64,000 nucleotides of DNA, from the NCBI RefSeq assembly GCF_014529535.1, contig NW_023503376.1, positions 4,431,608-4,495,607 on the forward strand. The letters run 5' to 3'. Positions 33,494 through 44,466 of the stretch are shown here, piece after piece. Origin of the DNA: Bradysia coprophila. Lineage: Eukaryota > Arthropoda > Insecta > Diptera > Sciaridae. The first letter of the stretch is position 1; each line of letters begins with the position of its first letter. A program made the position numbers and the translations under genes. Below the pieces are notes generated by a model that saw only the letters and a list, made by a program, of their open reading frames with translations, was not told the DNA's origin and ran no database searches.

Positions 33494-34684
33494 ATGCAAT
33501 TTTTTCGAAAAGCATTGCAATTGCAACGATTTCTGCTGGTGCACTTGCACAGTTGGATCGAAGTATTCATTTACAAACACTTCAAACGGAATAATATTCG
33601 TCGAAATGAAGAAGACATTAGCGGGAAGTGTGTAGTGCTGACCGGAGGAAGTTCCGGAATCGGTAGATCATCGGCAAGAGAGTTCGCTCGTCGTGGTGCA
33701 AAGGTTGTAATTGGCGATGTAGATTTAGTGAATGGACAACAGGTCGTTAATGAAATTCAACAGCAGACTGGAAATATGAATGTGGTATGGAATCGACATG
33801 CAATCACGTGCACTGTTCAAATTTTTAATTTGTTAAGAAACTGCAGAAAATTTTGGAATTAGATCTGTCCGACATGGATTCGGTGGAACAATTTGCCCGA
33901 AGAGTTTCGAAAGAATGTCCGAAAATCAAAATTCTGCTGAATAATGCAGGAATCGGTGGCTCCAAAGATGAAAACATCAAAACGAAAGACGGATTCAACA
34001 TTCACGTTGCTGTGAATTATATGGGCCATTTTCTGCTAACAAATCTGCTAATGGAAAACATAAAAGCAGAAACCAATTCCAGGTACAGAGAATGTTAGAC
34101 TTTTGCGAAGGAGACCTCCTTCCTATATTGATTACAGAATTGTGTCAACCACGTCGATGCTAATGCTGATATCCGAACTGGACATCGACGATCTCAATAT
34201 GGATAGATCAGGATTCGGTCTTATGAATTGTCTTCCCTATTGCAATACCAAATTTTGTCTTGCTCTGTTCACAAAAGCATTGGGAATGTGTTGTGGCTTT
34301 AATTCGTATGCAGTTGATCCGGGAGCGGTGAACACGCCAATTATGCATTCGAATGACACTCCATCGTATTTAAAGTTTCTTTTTCGAATGCAGATGAACT
34401 CCATTGCGACTGCAGCCGACGAGGTATTGCGTGATTTCGAATTGTAAATTTTCGAATAACAGAATCATCGCAAACGAATTTGAATCCTGTTTCAGGTTGC
34501 ATCTGAATTCATGATGTTCTGTGCTCTCGAGAAAAGTATCAAAAACGAAACGGGACGCGTGTATCGATTTCGAAAGCCATTTCATCAAGCCAATGAGAAA
34601 CTGGACATTGATTTGGCCAAGCGATTGTGGGAAAAAAGCAGTGAATTGGTGCGATTAAGTGAAAGATTGGCTCGAATGAAGTAG
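33494..34684 (+). CDS. Short-chain dehydrogenase, retinol-dehydrogenase-like (333 aa, 4 exons)
   Basis: Exons 33494-33784, 33847-34082, 34138-34423 and 34496-34684 join in frame. The N-terminal ~30 residues (QRFLLVHLHSWIEVFIY) can anchor in the membrane. The Rossmann fold follows: cofactor motif TGGSSGIG at 50-57, LDLSDMDSVEQF, NNAG at 129-132, and catalytic Tyr210-x3-Lys214 in YCNTK, then VDPGAVNTPI. This order is that of RDH11-14-type reductases/dehydrogenases, which oxidise or reduce retinoids and other lipid alcohols with NADP(H) at the ER. Asp63-like positions after GAKVVIGD could instead favour NAD. The catalytic-Ser region reads RIVSTTSML, slightly unusual. Length is normal and no disabling change is seen. 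An inverted-repeat element inserted 62 bp after the stop. Confidence 0.9.
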
Positions 34685-34746
34685 AAAATTTCCAAATCCA
34701 ACTCAAAGAATGTACATGGACATTTACGTGGTTTTTGTTGATGATA

Positions 34747-34910
34747 ATTCACGCCGTAAGTGTGCCTAAAATTTGAATTTTAAGTGAACGATTCGATGAA
34801 AAAGTGAACCGAAAAGTACATTTCAACGCTTCATTGTATGAAAATGATGCTACGTTAGAATGACCTCCGCACGTTCCATTTTGAATTTCAACCGCACTTA
34901 CGGCGTGAAT
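34747..34910. mobile_element. 164-bp MITE with 14-bp target duplication
   Basis: ATTCACGCCGTAAGTG at the left and CGCACTTACGGCGTGAAT at the right form the inverted ends. TTTTGTTGATGATA stands immediately outside both (34,733-34,746 and 34,911-34,924). A second member without obvious duplication is at 28,132-28,206. Confidence 0.85.
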
Positions 34911-35065
34911 TTTTGTTGATGATAACAATGCATATAGTTCAGTTGAATTCAATGATGTCATTGGAAAGGTAAGTCACTTTTAATAAACGCGAGCGTTTTT
35001 TCGCTTTACCACGAAGACCTTCGCTTTCGTTGTGGACACGGCTGTTCAGGTGAATCCATGTCCCG

Positions 35066-35263
35066 TTGGAATTTACGAGACTCGCCGTTTTGTGCATAGC
35101 ACTGCTTCTACCACGAACCACGAACTCAGCACTCACTTTTCCAACGTCAAAAAACCTCCAAATTTGCAAATATGTATGCGTGTACCCCGTGTACTCTTTG
35201 CGAGAAAATGAAAGGCCTATTTTGATTGCATATGTCTCCGAATATTTCTTATGCTCATGCTAG
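35066..35263 (+). CDS. Candidate intronless secreted peptide (65 aa)
   Basis: The frame starts MEFTRLAVLCIALLLPRTTN, a convincing signal peptide with likely cleavage at NSA|LTF. It continues with ~43 residues carrying four cysteines as CKYVC (C-x3-C) near the start and CSC (C-x-C) at the very end. AATAAA-like ATAATAATAAAAATG follows within 35 bp of the stop. The C-x3-C...C-x-C skeleton is that of the CS-alpha-beta fold, but two of its six cysteines are missing, so I do not call it a defensin. The opposite strand is also open here (34,939-35,169), which weakens the case. Confidence 0.35.
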   Translation: MEFTRLAVLCIALLLPRTTNSALTFPTSKNLQICKYVCVYPVYSLRENERPILIAYVSEYFLCSC

Positions 35264-35339
35264 GAGCAGAGCTGTGGATTGTGACACGATTAATAATAAT
35301 AAAAATGAATGTTTCAAAATCGAGAAAAATTATTTTAAC

Positions 35340-35713
35340 TCTGTACTGTACTGTACTGTAATGTAAACAATGTTTACAATTACAAAAATCCATTTAGAAA
35401 ATAAGTCAGTCAAGGGATCTGACCCACCGAAAGGATGAGGCCAAGTATTTGGGGTTCGATAAAGTACTCATTTAGTGCTGAACCCCCACTCGAGTTAGGT
35501 GCTGCCATCTGTCATGAGATAAATTAAATATCTCACGTAACAGCACCAAATTCGAGTGAAAGGTATATTGTGAGATAGCGCACTTTTTCGCATTAATGAT
35601 TAGTATCACTAAATAAATATAATCCGACCTCATCATAAGTGTTTACTTGTTTCGTGGATTAAGAGTTTTTGTTTGTTTCATGCTTTCCACAAAAAGTTCA
35701 AGTTAGGTTCAAT
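35340..35713. other. Intergenic with small repeats
   Basis: (CTGTA)n at 35,341-35,362, the GTCAGTCAAGGGATCTGACC repeat at 35,406, and an imperfect inverted repeat (ACTCGAGTTAGGTGCTG / CAGCACCAAATTCGAGT) at about 35,488-35,560. Confidence 0.5.
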
Positions 35714-35820
35714 AGTCGTTTTTGCAACCTGACGTTTGACAATCTAGCAGCACTGAAAGTTCATTCGGAATAAATTTTTGTTACCAGTGTCCGTTGTAAA
35801 TAAAAACCAAAATCGAAACA
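35714..35820 (+). repeat. Left terminal inverted repeat of the ISL2EU element
   Basis: Pairs with 42,785-42,892. The match includes GCACTGAAAGTTCATT and remains visible out to about AATAAAAACCAAAAT. Confidence 0.85.
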
Positions 35821-36722
35821 AGAAGAAAAACAAAATAAAAATATGTGTGCATAGTTTCGGTGTGCAGTAAAAACAGAAATAGTTATATGCCGCTAACCCA
35901 AAGATTATGTAAGTGTATTTTTAGGCGAAACCCTTCAAATTGAATCAAAGAGTTTCTTGGCGATTTTATAGGTTAGATTCACTTAATTTGTTCCGGTTTG
36001 TCTCTTTTGTACCTTACGATAATAATAAGTTGCATGCGTTTGTCGATGAAAACCAATCTGAACATCAAAAATCGCGAAAGAAACTTTTTCTTTTGATGTA
36101 ACCTAAAAGTCGTCTAACCTTTTTTGTAATAACTTTAAAGACCCGTTCGTATCGTCAAAAAGAAGTCAATTTAAACATCTTGAATCTTATGGTTTCGTCA
36201 AGTCGTGACTATTTGAGTCGATTCTGAGACGGTCAATGTAAGTATCAGAGTTCAATATGTTCTCACAGCCTTTCCTAATTCACTTTCCACTAATCAGGTT
36301 TAAAGTCTCGTTCTTGAAGTTCAACAGAGTGGCAATTTCAGTGGCCTTTAAAATCGATTGTCAGACAACAAAACATATGCGTGGTCTGGTCATTCCTTTC
36401 GTAAAATCGTTGTTCGAGGATACTAAATTTTATCATTTTGATGTAAGTAGTTATATCTAATAAACAAATTGTACTAATGTGCAATATCATGTATATGTTC
36501 AACAGTTAAAGATAATCGTATAAAATATTGGAAAATGGGAACATGAGAACGAACAATTGAAATGAAAATGGATGTAGAAGTCAGATATTAAAGATTTACT
36601 GAGCAATTAGTTATCGTGTTGAAATAGACGAAATACATTTGAGTAAGATGCTTCCTCCCTCCCATAATCACCATTATGCTAGAGAAAGAAAACTTTGCCT
36701 GGTTTGATGTATTAACATGTAT

Positions 36723-39193
36723 TTACATTTCAAAGTTATTAACAATGGTCGGAGGACACAAATTGACTAAACAACAACAAATGTATACAATTTTATCGTA
36801 GAGGTCGTTATTATAATAATCGTTTTTCTTCGATATGGCTGACATAGGAGCCAAATCTGAGCAAATATTGAATTTTTGTCGAAGGACCGAAATAAGTCTT
36901 TCCACATGAATTCTCAAGTTAGCAGTTTCTCTTGTGTGCTCAACGTCCGTCGGGGCCAATTGTTTAACATTTTTGACAAAGCAAGGCATACGTAGAGAAG
37001 CCCCGGTCTTTTTGATTTCTTCTTCAACAAGAAATCCCTTGTCGGCCAACACGAGATTATTTTTTTTAAGAAAGTTAAGGAAACCACTTTTAAGGGTAAT
37101 CTCTTTATCGCTAGCTCTACCCCCAAATGCTGGCGATATGAAAATGATTGCGCCTGACATGCTTATGCCAATTAAAAATTTGATGGTAACATGGTGTTTA
37201 TAGGTGGACCAAGCCTGTGCTAGTGCACGCAAAACTGATGATCTCTCAATGAAAAGTTCGAAACAGTCGACAACAACTGTAATTTTATCCTTTAAATGAC
37301 TTCGAAAATAGCTCGGGGTGTTTATAATCAAATATTGATCATCAGGCCAGAAAATTAACTTAGAACCGAAAAACTTTTTGTATAAAATGTATATGCATCG
37401 ATGGAAATAGTTTGAGGCCGTGCTTACTTGAATTTCGAATCTGTAAGCTAGGTCCGTAAAGAGAAGATTGAGTCGAAGCTTCATCAACGTTAAAACAAAC
37501 ATTTGAAAAGGAGACAGTTTCGCATTTCCATGCTCTGGCAAAAACGGCTCAACCCACTTAAATAAATGATTTAACAACTTCCAAGTAGGCAGCCCAGTGT
37601 AAAACAAAGTCTTTTTATCGTTACCTCGGAAGTAGTCGTAATCCAATTTCAAATTTGAGATCTGCAACAGCATCTTTTCTCTGTCTTGAACTAAACCTTG
37701 ATATTGCTGGAACAGATAACTTATATCGGTCATTGTCAGTTCAGTCTGGATCTCCATTGGAAAAAAAAATTTCTGTTCGATAATTTCAATTCTTTTTCTT
37801 TTCTTTTCAGGCACAGGCACAAGTGAGTTCAGAGTATTCGCTCCCACTGGTGACTTGGCATTTGATTGGCTGCTGTTTAGAGTTAATGTAAGTGTGCCCG
37901 GGGCTACGTCATATGTTGAGAGCAGATGTGAAACCGATTTTTCGGGTAGACTCGACGACATGGTCTCTTGACCATTAGATGTAGTGTTGTTCTGTAAATT
38001 TAAATTTAGATCACGATAATTGATAAATCGTTTTTTAGTATTTTGTAAATTACCAGGCGAGGTTTCCCATTACGACTTTTGGAAGCAAGGTAGTACTTCC
38101 AAACATTTTGGTTCTTTGCATAGCGTCCCAAATTTTGATTGGGAGCCCAATCAACATTTAAGTAATCTTCCTTTTTCGCGGGTTTTTCTGTAACAGTAGA
38201 ATAAATTGTAAGAAAATAAGTAAATTGTAGATGTTTAACCTTTCACAGACGACAAGCTTATAATTTTTGTAACTACAAAGTTTTATGAGATCGATGCGAA
38301 ATCTTTTACTTCATTTCATTTTATAACGTCACATTCGTTAGAGCTTTGTGTTTATTTTTGTCGTCGTTATCGACAACAGATGAAAAGGCGCCCGTAAAAG
38401 GTTAAGAACATCAGATTCCTTAAATACTTTAAAATTATTTATAGATTTGGTTTAAAAGAATTGAAACTTTTGAAATTAATAAACAACAACACAGAAAATC
38501 GTGGTTTCTCTTCTCGAATAAAATGTTTTCTCACTGAACTGATCACTGATCTAAACAGCACATCGACCTAGAAATCTCTGATTTCTCTCTTTTCGATGTT
38601 CAGATCTGTAATGAATAAAACTGCTAAATACATCACATATCAATTAGGGGATCATTCAAAAAGTATGTCACGCTTGCGAAAGAAATGCAAGATATGGATA
38701 AAAATGTAACAGAAAGAGATGCGAATAGTCGTCACGCGTGACCTACTTCATGAATGATACCTAGACAAATCTCTACCCGAGCAGAAGGAAAAGTCATGCC
38801 GGTAAACACATCATATGTAAATAGAAATTATTTTGAATTAGACAGAATGGATTAATTTCTCTGCATTAGCTTGTAATTAGCTTGTATTTTTAAAATTTCT
38901 TTTCAATGTTAAAAATAATTGAATATCAAAGAATATCTGCAAGTCACTGTGCTGTTCATGATCCCAAACTTAATTGAAATACTTTTATGGTATAATTGTA
39001 AGGGTCTTAATACATTACTTTGAATAAAATGATCAGAGCAAATTCTGATTTTACTGAGATTGATCTCTTTTTCTTCCAATATCTTCAACCAAAGACGCCA
39101 GCGTTCTGAATTTTCTTCATTTCGATGAGGGATCCGAAAAAGACTTTGTTTCTTTGAATCATAGGTCTTGCAAATGTAGCATTTCAGAACCAT
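36723..39193 (-). CDS. ISL2EU transposase: THAP zinc finger plus DDE domain (525 aa, 3 exons)
   Basis: Exons 39193-39019, 38187-38054 and 37991-36723 join in frame. Residues 1-58 form a THAP-type C2CH zinc finger (MVLKCYICKT...W...ICSDHF), the DNA-binding module. Residues ~190-250 contain a basic KKRKR patch and helices, and the C-terminal half is a DDE_4/IS5-like nuclease. Catalytic candidates are Asp345 (VVVDCFELF), Asp420 (LVLADKGF) and Glu467 (IHVERLISVLRQ). The last follows a pattern typical of the family. The enzyme should bind the element's ends and excise it. Intron 1 (39,018-38,188) contains a separate MITE. All splice sites are GT-AG; the first join (CAA A|GTAATG) is inferred from reading phase, so the ~20 residues around it are the least certain. 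No stop or frameshift is seen. Confidence 0.85.
38646..38762. mobile_element. MITE inside the transposase intron
   Basis: GGGATCATTCAAAAAGTATG then TCACGC on the left is inverted as GCGTGACCTACTTCATGAAT then GATACC on the right, about 117 bp in all. It lies in intron 1 of the transposase gene and so would be removed from the mRNA. Confidence 0.7.
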
Positions 39194-39240
39194 TTTCTAG
39201 AAGACACTTTTATTTTACACATTCTGTCTTTACTTTAGGT
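39194..39240. promoter_or_regulatory. 47-bp gap between divergent start codons
   Basis: The ATG of the transposase (39,193) and the ATG of the nuclease gene (39,241) face away from each other. The sequence ends TCTTTACTTTAGGT, a good splice acceptor just before the nuclease ATG. The nuclease mRNA therefore probably begins in a non-coding exon further left, which would make the two transcripts overlap. Confidence 0.5.
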
Positions 39241-40966
39241 ATGTTGAATATGGCACGAAACAAGTTAAGTTACTATGAAAGTCTAAATGAAGAAATGAAA
39301 GCGAGATATGATGTGAAAATGGAACAGTGTGGTGGAAACGATCCATTTACAATAAAAGAAAAGGCCCTATCGGTAGATCGGTCGAATTTTCCCGAAATAA
39401 CGTTGTTAGATATCGGGAATTACATGATCCATTCGATAAGTACTTTCACAAAACGTTCAATTAAGGCCTACAAGAGCTTGGACGGCTACAAGTTTTTTGA
39501 ATCCGGCTATGTTTTGTCCCTTGGAGCCCGGAAAATCGATAATACCGCTATTTTAGTCGGTAAAGTAAGATAATCAGACTTCTTCGGTTATTAACTCCTT
39601 TTTATTAATATAGAATATTACCAGGTACGACATTCTCAAAGAATGAATGATCCCCCTCACAAAGTTTGGGTGCTTGCAAAAATGGATGGAGAAATTATAT
39701 GTGCGCATTGTACATGCATAGCTGGTCTTTCAGAAACATGCAGTCACGTTGGAGCTATTTGCTTCGCCGTTATGAATTTATCAGAAGCAACAGATACCGT
39801 AATCTAATTAACCTTAAAAATATGTTGGTAAATTTCACAAATTTATTCATCAGACGTCAGTAACAGACATGCTATGCAAATGGAATGTTCCAAAGTTTAA
39901 GGATGTATCCATGAGTTCAGTTCGAGATATTCAATGGACTTCGGCAGAACTAATCGAGCCTAGTTCTTCACCACAAGATAAAGAACCGACGTTTCGTGCT
40001 CATTGTAATTCATTGACCCCATTTATGGATGAAGAAGTAATCAGTTTCCTAGATCTCATTCAATCAGATGGCCAAGAATCGGCATTGAGAACACTTATGT
40101 ATCCTAACGAAATTCGTCGAGCATCGAATTTAAAAGATGACTTTTTCCTAGCGAGTATCTACAATTCGCAAAACGAGAATAAGTCTCTTGACGAATTAAT
40201 TTTGATGGGAAAGCAGAAACAACTCCAAGTGTCCAAAGAAGAATCTAAGGAAATTGCTTCGTTAACTGTACGTAAAGATAAGTCAAAGTTTTGGCTAGCC
40301 CTAAGACGAGGACGTATAACCGGTTGTACTTTTAAAGATTGCTGCGTAACAAACGTTGTAGCACCATCGATTGCAACTCTCAATCGAATCATCAATCCCA
40401 TTAAAAATTTGGATCAAATCACCAGCATCAAATATCACCAGAAAAATAAAAAAAAAGCATTGAACGTTTATCTGACCCAAGTATATGATGAAAACCATGA
40501 AAATTTCATTTACAAGGAAAGTGGTTTAATCATTAACGGTGATTTTCCATACTTTGCTGTGTCGTCCGACGGGCTATTATCTTGTAGCTGCCATGGAAAC
40601 GGTTGCATCGAAATTAAATGCTTCAAAGTACTTGAGTTCTGTCATAATTTTGATGTATTGACACGGAAGCCGAAAAATATTTTAAACAAGGTCAATGATA
40701 ATTTTGCAATTGAACGAGATCATGAGTTGTTCTATAAGATACAAATGCAGATTCACCTCTCCGAAGTCGATTATTGCGACTTGGTAATATGGTCCCCTCT
40801 TAATACTTTAATTTTACGGGTTGATGCAGACACTGAATTTTGGAACAAGTCAAAAGGGAAAGCACTTAGATTTCATCAAGAAGTTGTAATGCCAGAACTT
40901 TTAGGAAAAATTTTCACTGAACACCGCAAAGGTTCGTTTGCATCAAAAAGATATTTTCTTCAATAA
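39241..40966 (+). CDS. ISL2EU accessory protein: SWIM finger plus YqaJ-like nuclease (536 aa, 3 exons)
   Basis: Exons 39241-39564, 39625-39798 and 39854-40966 join in phase 0. After an N-terminal region, residues 137-149 form a SWIM zinc finger (CTCIAGLSETCSH; C-x-C-x7-C-x-H) preceded by RHSQRMNDPPHKVWV. Residues ~305-500 resemble the YqaJ/lambda-exonuclease fold of the PD-(D/E)xK superfamily: FWLALRRGRITG, Asp405 in SSDGLL, Glu419-x-Lys421 in IEIKCF, then YKIQMQIHL. Related proteins accompany ISL2EU transposases. They are thought to process DNA ends during transposition, but the exact step is not established. A second in-frame ATG stands at 39,250. All catalytic-type residues are present and no break is seen. 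The frame at 40,938-41,183 overlaps the end and could be a variant C-terminus. Confidence 0.88.
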
Positions 40967-42784
40967 AATAAACATTTTACACCTAGAATCGGGACACCTA
41001 CATGAGAACACACAAGTTGAGAATGTTGACAATGATAATGCCACAGAACGTCAACAGCTTATTGGGATCGAGATCGAGATGAACAATCTTGATGATGTTG
41101 ATGATGAAAGCCTCGAAGAATGTCATCGGCTCATTGGACTCGAGATCGATCTTTTAGATTCGCATGAAGACCTTCAATTTTAATTTAAACGTAAAATCTC
41201 ATTTCAAACTTTCATCTCTTCATTTATTTAGCAAAAAAAATGATCTACACATTATAACAATATCAGCTGCTATATCCAATTTATCATTTAACAAGAATAT
41301 TAGTGTGTCATAAATGTCTACCTCTATGGTTGTCACAGTGCCTGTTGAGCTAGGTTTTTGGGCGTATAACTTTACTCCGTCATATTTTCTTACCACTGAA
41401 ACATGTACAGATAATTTCGCTTTTTCTCAATATGTCGTTGATTGTAATTACAGATTTCGAAAGTTTTTTCGGCTATTCTAGATTTGTTTCGCCTAACGAA
41501 TTATATTAATCGAATAATGATCCAGTGAATGTTTTATCGTTTGGGCTTATAGCACAAATTTTCTTTCTTCCGGTTTTTACTTTATTATCTTACTTCGCAA
41601 GTTTCCATGCTTAAAATTTATCTCAAGATGATTTTCGAATTCGAATATACCAAAGCAATACAGCATTTGAAATAAGGATTGAAAGTAGGTCTCATACTTG
41701 TATTGTGATTCACAGGACCGTGGAATACGAGACAATAACGAGTTCTGTTCAAGGGACAGTCATTTAGTTCATAGAAATTACTAGAAATGTTCACCGAAGT
41801 CGGTGAGCCCTGGCCTGATTTTTCACCAAGCCAACGACGATTGTAAGGGAGTGGAATTTACTAAAAAATATCCCAATTCGAGGTAGGAAGCTGTAATGCA
41901 AATAAAAGCTATCGAATGTTTTGATCATGTTATGAAGATATTAGGCCCGTAACACTTGCAATTTTCGTTTTTGGCGGAGGGCAGCTTTAAAATCTTGTAC
42001 AACACACACTGTGCTACCTCTGTCATAATAATTAACAAATCTTTTATTTGAATATTGTGGAATTACGAAGATTACGATTAACTATATCTAGTTATGTCTG
42101 GAGTCTAGAATACACTACCGTTATCGCACTATCTCGAATACTAACCTTTAACGCTGACAAACACACACAAGGAACAATTGTAAACGGAACAGAAACAGCA
42201 AATCTTTGATGGACGGTCAACACAGAAACACCTGTACAAATAAACTTGAATAGCATATTTTGGATTAGATAAGGAGGAGGAAGAGAGTCAGATAAGATAG
42301 ATTTTGATACTTACACTGGCACACTGGAACTGGGATGAAGTGGACGCTGAACTCTTACAAAAACTCTTATCGACTGAACTGGACTGAACTAAGAGGTGCT
42401 GCAAAGTTGTTCATGATATAATGAATTAGGGAGGAGGAAGAGGGTTAGTATACATTGAAGTCTCATACTTACACTGACAAAATGGACTGGCATACAACTG
42501 GTTAACGATAGTTAAAATCTGTTTAAAGGAAGATTAGAAATACTTAGGCTACTTCAGAGGAAGTAGTTTTCTTGCGATCTTTATAAGTTTGTAAGTTTCA
42601 ATCATCACCGGAAAGACTTCAAACAAAGTAAATTACACCGATCTAACCTTAAAAGTAGTCGATAAACGTTTTTATTTTAATTGAAGAATTTCGCTGATAT
42701 TATTAAAAAAACACTCACAATATCTTTCACGTTGCCACTTAACTTCCTAAGATTACTAATCGCTAAGTTTTGCAAAAATATTTT
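40967..42784. other. Right-hand non-coding part of the ISL2EU element
   Basis: Apart from the 81-codon frame at 40,938-41,183 (acidic, with two related segments QQLIGIEIE and HRLIGLEID), no coding sequence is seen in 1.6 kb. ACTGAACTGGACTGAACTAAG and AGAGTCAGATAAG / AGAGGGTTAG-type motifs repeat at 42,285-42,450, possibly subterminal binding sites. Confidence 0.45.
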
Positions 42785-42892
42785 TAATTTTTGTTTTTTA
42801 TTATAATGAACGTTGTCGCCGGTAACAAAATTTATTTCAAAATGAACTTTCAGTGCTGGTAGACTGTCAAGTGTCAAGTTCCAAAAACGACT
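42785..42892 (-). repeat. Right terminal inverted repeat of the ISL2EU element
   Basis: Complement of 35,714-35,820 with scattered mismatches and small indels. Confidence 0.85.
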
Positions 42893-43186
42893 ATTACCAT
42901 ATACTGGTACTAACGCACTGCAAGCATAGTTGTCAGCTGCAGAAAGTACTCTATTTTACATGAAAATGTTTTTACAATGCTTTACGTCAGTATGTTTGTA
43001 TGGTACCACTCATGCTTGAAGTGCGTTGGTCGAACAAACTTTGTTCAATACCATTGACTGTTATGACGAGGAAATCTTCTTTTGTTCGACATTACGAGAA
43101 ATGTCAAATGAAGAAGAAATTCTATTGTGAAAATTCTGAAAGAATAGGTTAAGACACTTACGAAGGCGGGCGGGAAACACAAATTT

Positions 43187-43506
43187 ACATGCTACATGCG
43201 TCGAAAATCGTACTTTTCATGTTTCAAGCACTTTTTTCGACGCCCTCAGCATGTAAAATCCATTACATAACTCGGGATAAAAATGGAAAGTCTCGTTTTC
43301 GTGTGTTTATTGACCTCGGCTTCGCTTCGGATCAACAAAATTCACACGAAAACTACTTTTCATCTTTTTATCCCTAGTCATGTAATAATAATTATGTACC
43401 TGCTGCAATATAACGAGCATTACACTTCTGTACATAACACGAACGAGCGTAGCGAGTGTGTTGTTATGTACAGAAGTGTAATGAGAGTGTATTGCAGTAG
43501 GTACAT
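43187..43506. repeat. Hairpin repeat copy 2 plus GTACCTGCTGCAATA hairpin
   Basis: 43,187-43,387 is a copy of the family described at 23,116-23,289. Directly after it, 43,393-43,506 is a second hairpin. TATGTACCTGCTGCAATA pairs with TATTGCAGTAGGTACATA, and ACTTCTGTACATAACA pairs with TGTTATGTACAGAAGT, around the loop CGAACGAGCGTAGCGAGTG. Confidence 0.75.
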
Positions 43507-44100
43507 AAGCGAAACCACGAAATAGTACTGATGACATTTAAATAATACTTCCTTAAAAGAACTGGTGGCAGAGTGGTTTAGATGACAGACTTGCGATTTG
43601 TTTTAATACCGTAACTATATGCATGTCGCAAAAAAATTTCAATCTGATTTTCGGCATTTGGAGTTTTCTATTCTTTTGCTTACTAGATTGGTTTTTAACA
43701 AATACATACACAAAGACTCTCTTCTGGCTTATATACTTCAAAGTGAACTAGACTGCTGTGCTCACAACACTACACAATAACGTTCGCTCATGTTAGAGAT
43801 GTAGTTAGATCAGTGGATTGATCGTTGCTTTCCACGCAGAGAATGGGTGTTCGATTCTCGCTGGGGTCACTGTTTTTTTTTTAATAAGTAAGAGAAACGC
43901 AGAGTAAAATGAAACTCCCTAGAAGGTATAATAAACATTTAGCTCCCTAGCCGCCAGTTCGCCTACTATTAAGGTACGATTTAGAGACATTTACAGAGAC
44001 ATTTAATGTATGAAATATCTCCGCGTATGTGATAAAATACTATTTGACAATTTAGATATACTTTGTATGAAAAGAAAACTTAAAAAAAAATTATTTTCAC
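43507..44100. other. Intergenic with tRNA-like motifs
   Basis: TGGCAGAGTGG at about 43,565 resembles a tRNA A box, and GGTGTTCGATTCTC at about 43,847 resembles a B box, followed by a T run. They are too far apart for one tRNA and no cloverleaf closes. A decayed tRNA-derived SINE is possible. Confidence 0.3.
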
Positions 44101-44103
44101 CGA

Positions 44104-44244
44104 GGGGGAAACAACACGAACGAATGGTGGGACAGTGTTAGGCAAATAATGAACGAATAAAGGCGAATAATGATCGAACGAAGGCGAATAATGGGCGAAT
44201 GGCCGAACGGTGGGACAAGATTTTCCATTGTTGTTTCCCCCTCG
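44104..44244. mobile_element. MITE with GAGGGGGAAACAACA ends
   Basis: GAGGGGGAAACAACA is inverted as TGTTGTTTCCCCCTC. The interior holds near-tandem AAGGCGAATAATG units and an imperfect direct pair of GAACG..TGGTGGGACA. Confidence 0.75.
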
Positions 44245-44466
44245 CATTTCTAAATTCACCCAATCTGCAATGAGTGTGCTTCAGAAAACTTGTCTAAATT
44301 GTCAAAATTTGTGTTCGTGATCAAATCAGAAGTGTCTTATTATAACCTGTTCTTTCAGAACCTTGCTATTTTGTATGAAATGGTTTTTTTAATAGTGTTT
44401 TGGTAAGTATCCTATTCAGAGTAGTTCAGTAATTTCGAAATATACTCCAATGTTATCAGACGAATA

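Larger units (their letters stand above)
35714..42892. mobile_element. Complete 7.2-kb ISL2EU-type DNA transposon
   Basis: The left end from 35,714 (AGTCGTTTTTGCAACCTGAC) and the right end to 42,892 (inverse: AGTCGTTTTTGGAACTTGAC) match over about 105 bp, including GCACTGAAAGTTCATT and ATAAATTTT(T)GTTACC. The dinucleotide AT lies outside both ends (35,712-35,713 and 42,893-42,894). Inside are a minus-strand THAP plus DDE transposase gene and a divergent plus-strand gene with SWIM and YqaJ-like nuclease domains. That gene pair and a 2-bp duplication are the known signature of the ISL2EU group. Both genes are open after splicing, so the element may be active or only recently silenced. Confidence 0.88.

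Noticed and set aside
43560-43875. tRNA or SINE from A-box and B-box like motifs
   Set aside because: The boxes are about 280 bp apart and no cloverleaf forms; I cannot support more than a possible decayed SINE.
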